A program made the translations under genes and the position numbers. From contig NZ_WHKF01000001.1 of the NCBI RefSeq assembly GCF_009295825.1, forward strand, positions 337,088 to 401,087: DNA of 64,000 bases. The letters run 5' to 3'. The stretch comes from Marinifilum sp. N1E240. Lineage in GTDB: Bacteria > Bacteroidota > Bacteroidia > Bacteroidales > Marinifilaceae. Below the pieces are notes generated by a model. The model was not told the origin of the DNA and did not search any database. It saw nothing but the letters and a program-made list of their open reading frames with translations. This document shows positions 28,344-36,393 of this stretch, one piece after another (position 1 is the stretch's first letter; the number at the start of each line of letters is the position of its first letter).

Positions 28344-29069
28344 ATGAAGCAAATCTTACATATCGCTACTCGCGAACTGAATACATTTTTTGATTCACTC
28401 ACGGCTTATGTTTTAATAGTAATCTTTTTAGGATTCAGTGGTTTTTTTACCTGGGTTTATGGTGCCGATGTATTTTTTGTTGGGCAGGCTAATTTGAATA
28501 CTTTTTTCACAGTTGCATATTGGAGTCTTTTTATCTTTATTCCAGCTTTAACCATGAAATCAATCGCCGGAGAGTTAACAGAAGGCACTCTGGAGTTATT
28601 GTTAACCAAGCCAGTTAGCGATTGGCAATTGATATTGGGAAAATTTCTTTCTACCTTACTTTTAATAGTAATCGCCTTAGCTCCAACTGTTGTTTATTAC
28701 TTTACACTTTGGTCTATTGGTCCTGTCGATCATTCTGCTATTCTGCTAGGTTATGTTGGTTTACTTCTAATGAGTATGGTTTATATTAGCATTGGATTGC
28801 TAACAAGTTGTTTGTTTTCGAATCCTATTGTTGCATCATTGTCAGGTTTATCTATAGGGATATTTTTTCATATAATATTTGATGTTTTAGCTGCTAATTT
28901 TGTTGGTTTTACTGGCAATTTATTCAGCTATATCAGCCTTTCAACACATTTCGAATCCATTACACGTGGTGTGGTGGATACCAAGGATATTATCTATTTT
29001 TTATCAATTGTATTTTTCTGTTTGTACACTTCTAAACAGATATTGTCTAATCGAAATCTGCATGTTTAA
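28344..29069 (+). CDS. gldF: Gliding-motility ABC transporter permease GldF
   Basis: ABC-2 type permease of 241 residues with six predicted membrane helices. The N-terminus RELNTFFDSLTAYVLIVIFL and the conserved cytoplasmic block GELTEGTLELLLTKPVSDW are characteristic of GldF and related NosY-like permeases. It begins 6 bp after gldA and ends 12 bp before gldG, a tight operon. GldAFG is required for gliding in some Flavobacterium, but in non-gliders the set is also present, so motility is not implied. Confidence 0.92.
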   Translation: MKQILHIATRELNTFFDSLTAYVLIVIFLGFSGFFTWVYGADVFFVGQANLNTFFTVAYWSLFIFIPALTMKSIAGELTEGTLELLLTKPVSDWQLILGKFLSTLLLIVIALAPTVVYYFTLWSIGPVDHSAILLGYVGLLLMSMVYISIGLLTSCLFSNPIVASLSGLSIGIFFHIIFDVLAANFVGFTGNLFSYISLSTHFESITRGVVDTKDIIYFLSIVFFCLYTSKQILSNRNLHV

Positions 29070-29081
29070 TTCGTAAGTGTT

Positions 29082-30596
29082 ATGGTGAAAAGGAAAAATA
29101 TAATATATAGTATTCTAACTCTTGCAGGATTTATCATTATTCTGAATTCATTATCTTCAATGTTCTTTTTGCGTGCAGATTTTACTGAAGATAAGAGATA
29201 TACACTGGATCGTTCAACGAAACGAATTCTGCAAGAAGTTGATGAATCTATCATTATCACGTTATACATTTCGGATGATCTTCCTCCTGATGTAAATAGA
29301 TCTGTTCAGGATCTTAAGAATTTACTAACGGAATACAATCATTATAGTAAACGAAAAATAGATTTTGAATACATTAATCCAAACAATAATGAAGAACTGG
29401 AACAAGAAGCCATCGATGCTGGTATTCATCCGGTTCCCTTAGAAATTCGTGAAAAAGATCAACTGAAAGTACAGAGAGTTTTTCTAGGTATGGTAATTCA
29501 GGTTGGTGATCAGTTTGAGGCAATACCATTGATTAAACCAGGTATTGCTATGGAATATACCTTGTCTACACTTATAAAACGATTAACAATAGTTGATAAA
29601 CCTCAGATTGGCTACATTATGGGACATGGAGAGCCCGCATTAGCTGCTGTGGAACAGGTTATAAATGAGCTTACTATCCTATACGACATTAAGCCAATCC
29701 ACCTTTTATCTGAACCGGATTTAAATCAATATAAATCTTTAATATTATTGGGACCAACCGGTACAATTTCAAGTACTCAATTAGGTCGACTCGACTCTTA
29801 TTTAGCACAAGGTGGTAGTTTGATGATTGCTATGGAACGAGTAAATGGAATGCTTAACGATGGTATTGGAGTTAGTGTAAATACTGGTTTAGAAAGATGG
29901 TTGGAAAAAAGAGGATTGTACGTTGAAGACTCATTTATTGTAGATAAACAGTGTGGTACGGTTACCGTTCAACAGCAAGGATTTTTCTCTTTTCCTAAGC
30001 AGGTAAATTTCCCTTTTCTTCCTGTGGTATCTCATTTCGAGAACCATAGTATTACAGATGGAATTGAAACTATGATTATGCAATTTGCGAGTCCGATTAC
30101 TTATATTGGAGATACTATATTAGAATACCAGCCATTAGCATATACTTCTAAAATTTCAGGTAAATTAAAAGCTCCAATTAGTTTTAATATTGGACGATCG
30201 TGGAGAACTCAAGATTTTCTTTATCCAGATTTAACATTGGCAGCAACTCTAAAAGGTTCAATGGGAGGAGAAAAGGAAGCCAAAATCTGTTTGGTGGGCG
30301 ATGGTAATTTTATTGTAAATGGTGTTGGACAAAATAAAATTCCCATTCAAAAAGACAATATCAATTTTTTTGCAAATGCAGTTGATTGGTTATCTGATGA
30401 TTCCGGTTTAATGAGTTTAAGAACTAAAGGTGTGAATTCCAGACCAATTAATAAGTTATCTGATGGGAAGGTATTCTTAATTAAATATTTTAATTTCTTA
30501 ATCCCGGTAATATTATTAATTGTTTATGGTTTAATACGATTTAGACAACGAAGTATTAAGAGAGCAAAAAGAATGCGACCAGGCTTTATAAAGTAA
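29082..30596 (+). CDS. gldG: Gliding-motility ABC transporter substrate-binding protein GldG
   Basis: 504 residues with one N-terminal membrane segment (about 9-30), a long periplasmic domain of the ABC_transp_aux/GldG type and one C-terminal helix (about 466-484) followed by a basic tail. The periplasmic part shows the family's GHGEPAL and LLGPTGTISSTQLGRLD blocks. Third gene of gldA-gldF-gldG. No compact terminator directly follows, but a GC-rich nested hairpin begins 14 bp downstream. Confidence 0.9.
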   Translation: MVKRKNIIYSILTLAGFIIILNSLSSMFFLRADFTEDKRYTLDRSTKRILQEVDESIIITLYISDDLPPDVNRSVQDLKNLLTEYNHYSKRKIDFEYINPNNNEELEQEAIDAGIHPVPLEIREKDQLKVQRVFLGMVIQVGDQFEAIPLIKPGIAMEYTLSTLIKRLTIVDKPQIGYIMGHGEPALAAVEQVINELTILYDIKPIHLLSEPDLNQYKSLILLGPTGTISSTQLGRLDSYLAQGGSLMIAMERVNGMLNDGIGVSVNTGLERWLEKRGLYVEDSFIVDKQCGTVTVQQQGFFSFPKQVNFPFLPVVSHFENHSITDGIETMIMQFASPITYIGDTILEYQPLAYTSKISGKLKAPISFNIGRSWRTQDFLYPDLTLAATLKGSMGGEKEAKICLVGDGNFIVNGVGQNKIPIQKDNINFFANAVDWLSDDSGLMSLRTKGVNSRPINKLSDGKVFLIKYFNFLIPVILLIVYGLIRFRQRSIKRAKRMRPGFIK

Positions 30597-30610
30597 ACAA
30601 ATATAGGAAG

Positions 30611-30684
30611 TTGTTCCCGACTTCCGGTTTCCCGGGGAGGGGTATACCGGAAGCTTATTAGCATATCAATGAATCGGGGAACAA
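30611..30684 (+). other. GC-rich nested inverted-repeat structure behind gldG
   Basis: Outer arms TTGTTCCCGA (30611-30620) and TCGGGGAACAA (30674-30684) pair with one bulged G. They enclose a perfect 8-bp inner stem CTTCCGGT/ACCGGAAG (30621-30628 with 30646-30653) whose 17-nt loop contains CCCGGGGAGGGG. The block is markedly GC-rich against its AT-rich surroundings. It may be a 3' end structure of the gldAFG transcript, a small structured RNA, or a short palindromic repeat element. Confidence 0.5.
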
Positions 30685-30910
30685 ATAAAAACAACAAAAG
30701 TTGATTTTTATTTATCGAAAGCAATTTAATTATATTCAAACGACATATCAAAAAAAAATATGGATATACACTATTGTAAATAGTATTATGTCGGTAAGTT
30801 GTAGATAATTAACAGATAAGAGATTTATATTCGGTTTAATTTAAAAAGCTTATAAATAAAAAGGAATTGGAATGTGAATAAAACGAACATTCTTGTTAAT
30901 AATTCACACA

Positions 30911-30940
30911 AAAAAAGCGAAGATTACTCTTCGCTTTTTT
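30911..30940. terminator. Bidirectional terminator between gldG and mltD-like gene
   Basis: Stem GCGAAGA/TCTTCGC (30917-30923 with 30928-30934), 4-nt loop, with A-run and T-run on the two sides. It is 20 bp past the stop of the leftward lytic transglycosylase gene. Confidence 0.85.
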
Positions 30941-30959
30941 TTATTGTATTTTTTTGATT

Positions 30960-32657
30960 TTAGCTTTTGGGTTTAATCTTTAGCTTTTGTCCAACCTTTA
31001 AATTTTTAGCATTTGTAATGTTGTTCATTTTCATGATATCGTAATTTGAAATACCTGGAAATTTTTTAGCTATTGTCCAAAAATTATCTCCCCTTCGTAC
31101 GGTATAATATACGTACGACCCATCATATTTAACTGCACTTGGTTTGCTTACCGATTTTTTTGGAGTACTTGTTGTTTTACCTAAGGTTGCCTGCTTTTGA
31201 GTATAGCTCATGCTATTAAAATCTTTATAAAAAGCTGCTTTATTTTTAGGAACGTAAACAACCAATTTTTGACCTACTTTTATTAAGTTTCGTCTAACGT
31301 TATTCCAATATCTAAGGTCTGATGTTCGCACATGAAACCACGATGCAATTAGTCCAACAGCATCGCCCGGCTTTACTTTATAATATACCTTAGCTTTATT
31401 TTTAGGTGTAACATGTACAAATTTCTGATATCTGTCTCGTGGATTTACAACCTTATCTTTCTGACTGAAGTAGAAATCCTTCTTATATGCAAAAATAGAA
31501 TCTTGTAGGTCGATGAATTTTGATGTGTATTCCAATGGTATTTTTAAAGCATACGCTTTTTTACCTCCAGGAATAATATCTGCTCGGTACTGAGGATTTA
31601 AATCTCTTAATTGTCCTTTAGGTATGTTGATTACATTTGAAACTTGATCAAAATGCAGAGTTTCATCAATCATTAATGTATCGCAAGCAATTGGTAAGCT
31701 CGAAGGTTTTGGAAATAATTGATGCTCTTTGTGATAATTAAAAGTATAAATAGCGGCTATAAAAGCAGGAACATATCCTCTTGTTTCACGGGGTAATCGA
31801 TAATAAATATCCCAATAATTTCTTTTTCCACCACTACGACGTATGGCTTTGTTTACATTACCCGGACCACAATTGTAGGCAGCAATAACCAAATGCCAAT
31901 TGCCATATACTTTATACATATCTTTAAGATACTTAACTGCGGCATAACTAGCTTTTACAGGATCTCTTCTTTCATCAACAAATGAATTGATATCCAATTT
32001 ATACATCCTGCCAGTACCGTACATAAATTGCCACAAACCACTCGCTCCAGCTCTTGAAAGCGCTTTTGGATTTAAAGCAGATTCAATTATTGGTAAATAT
32101 TTTAATTCTTGAGGTAAACCTTCTTTATCTAGAATTTCTTCGAAAATAGGGAAGTAGTATTCCGACATTCCCATCATCATTTCAACTTGAGATCTTCTTT
32201 TTTCAGAATACAACTGGATGTAATTTTTAACAATCTTGTTGTAAGATAAATCAATTAGCGATGGAATTTGTCCTAACCTTTCAATATAAATCGAATCGGA
32301 TAATTTTTCAGGAGTGTATGAACTACTTTTTGTGTATTCGTTGGTTTTAATGGAGTTTTTCACATACCATAAATGAACCAAGCTATCCAAATTGTTCGAA
32401 AAACTAGTATTGATAACATCATCTAAATCTGTTCGAACATCAACTATATTTAATTTAAGAAAAGCTAGCGTATCGATATCTTTTGTAGGAAGAATAGTTT
32501 CAACTTCGGTAACAAGAGTATCAATTTCAGATAAAGTATTATCGGCAATTATTTCTGGTTCTGTGCTATTTTGTTCTTGCGATACAGGTTTAATTGTACT
32601 GCACGCAAATGCTGTTCCCAATAAAATGCAGGGGATTAAAAATCTCTTTCTTCTCAT
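30960..32657 (-). CDS. Membrane-bound lytic murein transglycosylase with two LysM domains
   Basis: MltD-like peptidoglycan hydrolase. The ATG at 32657 gives a 565-residue product with a basic start, hydrophobic stretch and candidate lipobox cysteine at 19 (TAFACS). The SLT domain has the catalytic glutamate in LPIIESAL (about 192), then GASGLWQFM and AYNCGPGNVNKA. Two C-terminal LysM repeats begin with VYYKVKPGD and VYYTVRRGD. An in-frame ATG 33 nt upstream would overlap the DUF5683 gene and precede the signal peptide with extra charged residues, so it is not preferred. Last gene of the parA-parB-DUF5683 run. Confidence 0.92.
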   Translation of the reverse strand: MRRKRFLIPCILLGTAFACSTIKPVSQEQNSTEPEIIADNTLSEIDTLVTEVETILPTKDIDTLAFLKLNIVDVRTDLDDVINTSFSNNLDSLVHLWYVKNSIKTNEYTKSSSYTPEKLSDSIYIERLGQIPSLIDLSYNKIVKNYIQLYSEKRRSQVEMMMGMSEYYFPIFEEILDKEGLPQELKYLPIIESALNPKALSRAGASGLWQFMYGTGRMYKLDINSFVDERRDPVKASYAAVKYLKDMYKVYGNWHLVIAAYNCGPGNVNKAIRRSGGKRNYWDIYYRLPRETRGYVPAFIAAIYTFNYHKEHQLFPKPSSLPIACDTLMIDETLHFDQVSNVINIPKGQLRDLNPQYRADIIPGGKKAYALKIPLEYTSKFIDLQDSIFAYKKDFYFSQKDKVVNPRDRYQKFVHVTPKNKAKVYYKVKPGDAVGLIASWFHVRTSDLRYWNNVRRNLIKVGQKLVVYVPKNKAAFYKDFNSMSYTQKQATLGKTTSTPKKSVSKPSAVKYDGSYVYYTVRRGDNFWTIAKKFPGISNYDIMKMNNITNAKNLKVGQKLKIKPKS

Positions 32658-32671
32658 TTCTCTCTCTCGTC

Positions 32672-33340
32672 TTAAAATGTAATTTGACATCTAAAACCAA
32701 GCGAATTGCCTGATAATGCTGAATAGCTAACAGCAGGCTCAACTCTAATGGTTAAGTTATCGTTTACGTTAAAATTGGTAAAATGTGCATCAATTGCTGC
32801 ATCAATGATATTTAATACGTAAACTCCTGCTAAAATGATATAGCTAAGATCCCGATCTTGTTTGTATGAATCTTTTTTATTTTTCAATTGTGTTTTAAAC
32901 CAACTGTCGAAACTTGAGCTTGAATTTTCAAAATCAAATCCATCGGTATAAAGATCCTCATATCTTTTTGTAGAAGGTTCATCAATTGGAGTTTCCAAGT
33001 CAGGATCTTGATATTTAAAATCGTAATAATTGGAAAAATCTTTGAACCCATTTTTGTATCTCTTGAAATTTTTCGTGTTCCAATTAATTGCGTAAATGGT
33101 AGCACCAATTCCAGCGTAAAGAATTGGAATTTTCCAGTATTTTTTATTGTAAGCCTGACCTAATCCGGGCAAAATAACCGAATACATGGTAGCCTTATGA
33201 GGTGAATGAATTTTAACATTCGACTCAACAACTTGCACTGTGTCAGCGGTAAATTGCTGTGCTTCTACCTTCAAAATGCTAGTGAAAAGCATAGCAAGAA
33301 ATACGACTCCTGTTATCAGGAGTGGGCGTAAATTATTCAA
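32672..33340 (-). CDS. DUF5683 domain-containing protein
   Basis: 222 residues with an N-terminal hydrophobic signal (about 7-27). The DUF5683 core has SPHKATMYSVILPGLGQAYN followed by KKYWKIPILYAGIG, predicting two short membrane hairpins, and a C-terminal strand FRCQITF. Function is unknown in the family as I know it. It lies 28 bp after parB and 14 bp before the lytic transglycosylase gene, an arrangement I recall from many Bacteroidota, so a cell-envelope role coupled to chromosome segregation is possible but unproven. Confidence 0.8.
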   Translation of the reverse strand: MNNLRPLLITGVVFLAMLFTSILKVEAQQFTADTVQVVESNVKIHSPHKATMYSVILPGLGQAYNKKYWKIPILYAGIGATIYAINWNTKNFKRYKNGFKDFSNYYDFKYQDPDLETPIDEPSTKRYEDLYTDGFDFENSSSSFDSWFKTQLKNKKDSYKQDRDLSYIILAGVYVLNIIDAAIDAHFTNFNVNDNLTIRVEPAVSYSALSGNSLGFRCQITF

Positions 33341-33368
33341 TTTGAAACTTTTTAATTGTTCAACTATC

Positions 33369-34250
33369 TTACGAATTCATTTGATCCATAACCGCTAAAA
33401 TGCGTTCAAGATCATCATCTGATTTAAAAGGAATAATAATTTTTCCTTTACCATTATTGGTACGCTTAAGATCAACTTTCGTTTTAAAATGTTGCGATAA
33501 GTGATCTTTTAATGATTCATATTCTTTCGGAAGATTGATTTTAGAGGCTGGTTTTTTCTCCTCTTTGGCACCATTATTAAGGGAGCGAACCAATTCTTCT
33601 ACTTTTCGAACAGAGAAATCATTTTCAACAGTCAATTGGAAAATGTCCAATTGCGATTTTGGGTCATCAACATTTACCAATGCTCTTGCGTGCCCCATTA
33701 GTAGTCTTTTCTCACGAATTCCTTTTTGGATTTCGGCAGGTAGTCTTAGTAGTCGTAAATAGTTGGATATGGTTGAGCGTTTTTTACCAACGCGATCAGA
33801 TAAACTTTCTTGTGTTAATTTACATTCATCAATTAACCTTTGATACGAAATGGCAACTTCAATAGAATCAAGATCTTCACGCTGAATATTTTCTACCAAT
33901 GCTAATTCAAGCATTTTATCATCTTCAGCCATGCGAATATATACAGGAACTTTGGTAAGTCCAGCAATTTTTGCAGCTCTGTATCTTCTTTCCCCGGCAA
34001 TAAGCTGGTAAGAGTTGTTGTTAATTTTACGAACAGTAATTGGTTGAACGATACCCAGTTCCTTAATAGATTGAGCAAGTTCATTTAAAGCCTCTTCATC
34101 AAACTTTGTTCTAGGTTGATATGGGTTAGCTTCAATTTTAGAAATTTCAATTTCGTTACTTAAGCTTCTCTCAGGGTTTTTTGCCTGAACTTCTTCAACA
34201 TCATCAATTAGTGCTCCTAAACCTCTTCCTAATGCGCTTTTTTTTGCCAT
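33369..34250 (-). CDS. parB: Chromosome-partitioning protein ParB
   Basis: CTP-dependent DNA clamp that loads at parS sites. The 293-residue protein has ParB box motifs PYQPRTKFDEEALNELAQSI, the CTP-binding GERRYRAAK, ENIQREDLDSIE, and a helix-turn-helix around LTQESLSDRVGKKRSTISNY. The C-terminal dimerisation domain covers about 235-293. It follows parA by 22 bp. No convincing parS palindrome is seen in this window. Confidence 0.96.
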   Translation of the reverse strand: MAKKSALGRGLGALIDDVEEVQAKNPERSLSNEIEISKIEANPYQPRTKFDEEALNELAQSIKELGIVQPITVRKINNNSYQLIAGERRYRAAKIAGLTKVPVYIRMAEDDKMLELALVENIQREDLDSIEVAISYQRLIDECKLTQESLSDRVGKKRSTISNYLRLLRLPAEIQKGIREKRLLMGHARALVNVDDPKSQLDIFQLTVENDFSVRKVEELVRSLNNGAKEEKKPASKINLPKEYESLKDHLSQHFKTKVDLKRTNNGKGKIIIPFKSDDDLERILAVMDQMNS

Positions 34251-34272
34251 GGTACTCCTTCAGAATTATTTA

Positions 34273-35076
34273 TTATTCGCTAATAATTTTTTCTTTATTG
34301 CTCGATTTGGTCATATCGTTATTTTGCAATAATTCACGTGCCAAATTTAGGTAATTAATTGCTCCAACTGAGTCTGCATCGTAAAGAATTGCAGGTTTCC
34401 CATAACTAGGAGCTTCACCAAGTTTAGTATTTCTTTGAATTATTGTTTCAAAAACCATATCCTGGAAATGCTTACGAACTTCACTTACTACCTGATTCGA
34501 TAATCTTAAACGACTATCATACATGGTTAAAAGGAAACCTTCAATTTCCAATTCTGTATTTAAACGGTTCTGTATGATTTTAATTGTATTTAAAAGTTTT
34601 CCTAACCCTTCCAATGCAAAATATTCACATTGAACTGGAATAATTACAGAATCAGCAGCTGTAAGTGCATTAACAGTTATTAAACCGAGAGATGGAGAAC
34701 AATCAATTAAAATGAAATCGTAATCAGATCTAACTTTTTCCAATACATTTAGAAGAATCTTTTCACGATTGGCAAGGTTTAACATTTCAATCTCGGCACC
34801 GACCAAGTCGATATGAGATGGAATAATATCAAATCCTTCAATTTCACTATTTAGAACAGCTTCTTTAGGATCAATACCATCAACAATACATTCGTAAATA
34901 CTTTTGTCGATAGTGCGAACATCAAAACCAATTCCTGATGTCGAATTTGCTTGTGGATCTGCATCAATGATCAATACCTTATACTCCAACACAGCAAGAC
35001 TCGAAGCCAGATTGATAGCAGAGGTAGTTTTTCCAACCCCTCCTTTTTGGTTCGCTAGAGCAATAATTTTAGCCAT
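34273..35076 (-). CDS. parA: Chromosome-partitioning ATPase ParA/Soj
   Basis: Deviant Walker ATPase partnering ParB. The 267-residue protein starts MAKIIALANQKGGVGKTTSA, with the deviant Walker A motif KGGVGKTT at about 10-17; the switch I region (IDADPQANSTSG) and Walker B (FILIDCSPSLGL) follow. The ATG at 35076 is taken; a TTG two codons earlier is possible. First gene of the leftward parA-parB-DUF5683-lytic transglycosylase run, with a -7 motif about 45 bp upstream. Confidence 0.96.
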   Translation of the reverse strand: MAKIIALANQKGGVGKTTSAINLASSLAVLEYKVLIIDADPQANSTSGIGFDVRTIDKSIYECIVDGIDPKEAVLNSEIEGFDIIPSHIDLVGAEIEMLNLANREKILLNVLEKVRSDYDFILIDCSPSLGLITVNALTAADSVIIPVQCEYFALEGLGKLLNTIKIIQNRLNTELEIEGFLLTMYDSRLRLSNQVVSEVRKHFQDMVFETIIQRNTKLGEAPSYGKPAILYDADSVGAINYLNLARELLQNNDMTKSSNKEKIISE

Positions 35077-35121
35077 AAACAATTCGTATTACAAGGATTA
35101 AATTAAATTAATTGATGTTTT

Positions 35122-35129
35122 CAAAGATA
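35122..35129 (-). promoter_or_regulatory. -7 promoter motif for parA
   Basis: TATCTTTG on the minus strand, 45 nt before the ATG; no -33 TTTG at the expected distance. Confidence 0.45.
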
Positions 35130-35286
35130 CACTTTTAAGCGACATTTAAAATTTTGAGACATTCTAAAATAGTAACAAGTATCAGAGAATTATCAACATA
35201 TATTTAGTAAAATTCAAACATTCCTTTAAAAACAAATAGACTTGAGGTCAATCTTGTTCATAATGAAGATGTGAATTTGTTTAATT

Positions 35287-36294
35287 TTAGTTTGATGAGA
35301 ATATTTTTATACTCTCACTTAACAATTGATCCTTATCAATTGGCACAACTACAGGTATTTCGCATACAATGCCACCTGCTAAATTCGAAATTGCAGCAAC
35401 TTCTTTTGCTTGCATTCCAGCAGCAAGACAAAGTGTAGCCACACTAATTACTGTATCACCAGCACCCGAAACATCTGCAATTTCTCTAACTACAGCAGGA
35501 ATGTGTTCATAAGTATTCTCATTGCTGATAAAAACACCTAGCTCAGATAGAGTTATTAACAATTTATTAATACCCATTTCGTTTTGAAACTTTTTAGCTT
35601 CAGCGAATAAACCTTCAATATTTCCTTTTTCCAGATCTAGATTTGATCCTTCAACAAATTCTTTAAAGTTTGGCTTAAACAGACTAACATTTTTATAGTC
35701 TTTGTAATGGCGTTTTTTCGGGTCTACTAGTATTGGTATCTCTTTTTGATTTGCCAAGTTAGTTATATCCTCTATTAATTTTTTGGTGATAACACCTTTA
35801 TCGTAATCTTCAAAAACAACAGCATGAATGGTATGTTTATCCATCAAACTTTTGATGTGTTCTATGAATTCCAATTCAATTTCATCAGCTAGTTCATGAG
35901 TGTCTTCTTCATCTACTCGAATCAGATGTTGATTATCGCTAATGAATCTTGTTTTTACAGTGGTTCTGCGATGATCACTCGTCACAATACCAGATTGCTC
36001 GTGCTGAATTTCAGTTAAAAGATTCAGAAAATCTTTTCCTTTTTCATCATTTCCAATAACGGAACAAAGAATTGGGTTAGCACCCATTGATTTGATATTA
36101 AGGGCAACATTTGCAGCACCGCCCAGCCTGTTTTCTCTGTTAACACATGAAACAATTGGCACTGGAGCCTCTGGTGAAATTCGTTCAACCTTGCCCCAAA
36201 CGTAGGCATCGACCATAACGTCGCCAATAATTAGCACGTTAAAATTGGAAAAACTTTCGAAGGTTTTTTCTAATTCAATTTTGTTCACTATCAA
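35287..36294 (-). CDS. rfaE1: D-glycero-beta-D-manno-heptose-7-phosphate kinase
   Basis: PfkB-family sugar kinase in ADP-heptose synthesis for lipopolysaccharide core. The 335-residue protein has DVMVDAYVWGKVERISPEAP near the N-terminus, the substrate-binding GGAANVALN at about 58-66, and the catalytic DVSGAGDTVISV near 265-276. Only the kinase domain is present, so the nucleotidyltransferase (RfaE2) must be a separate gene elsewhere. Monocistronic with its own -7 motif. Confidence 0.9.
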   Translation of the reverse strand: MIVNKIELEKTFESFSNFNVLIIGDVMVDAYVWGKVERISPEAPVPIVSCVNRENRLGGAANVALNIKSMGANPILCSVIGNDEKGKDFLNLLTEIQHEQSGIVTSDHRRTTVKTRFISDNQHLIRVDEEDTHELADEIELEFIEHIKSLMDKHTIHAVVFEDYDKGVITKKLIEDITNLANQKEIPILVDPKKRHYKDYKNVSLFKPNFKEFVEGSNLDLEKGNIEGLFAEAKKFQNEMGINKLLITLSELGVFISNENTYEHIPAVVREIADVSGAGDTVISVATLCLAAGMQAKEVAAISNLAGGIVCEIPVVVPIDKDQLLSESIKIFSSN

Positions 36295-36316
36295 TTGATT
36301 TTTGAATTGCTGTCAG

Positions 36317-36324
36317 CAAAGATA
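36317..36324 (-). promoter_or_regulatory. -7 promoter motif for rfaE1
   Basis: TATCTTTG on the minus strand, 22 nt before the ATG; no clear -33. Confidence 0.45.
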
Positions 36325-36393
36325 AACAAATCTGCCTTTTCATGAATTTTTAGTGTTTTCCTTATGCATTTTTAACATTTATATGGAATCAAC

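Larger units (their letters stand above)
30597..30959. other. Intergenic region with GC-rich nested hairpin
   Basis: About 363 bp without a gene between convergent gldG and the lytic transglycosylase gene. It contains the nested hairpin at 30611-30684 and a bidirectional terminator at 30911-30940. The stretch between is AT-rich and shows only a weak 4-bp CAAC/GTTG hairpin near 30692-30708. Confidence 0.5.

Noticed and set aside
28955-28975. CACGTG-containing sites (for example in gldF, lipA and parA) as parS or E-box-like operators
   Set aside because: Flanks do not continue the palindrome and all are within coding regions.
31782-31795. Possible parS half-site (TGTTTCACG) within the lytic transglycosylase gene
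   Set aside because: Only the left half matches the parS consensus; the right half is not palindromic and the site is inside coding sequence.
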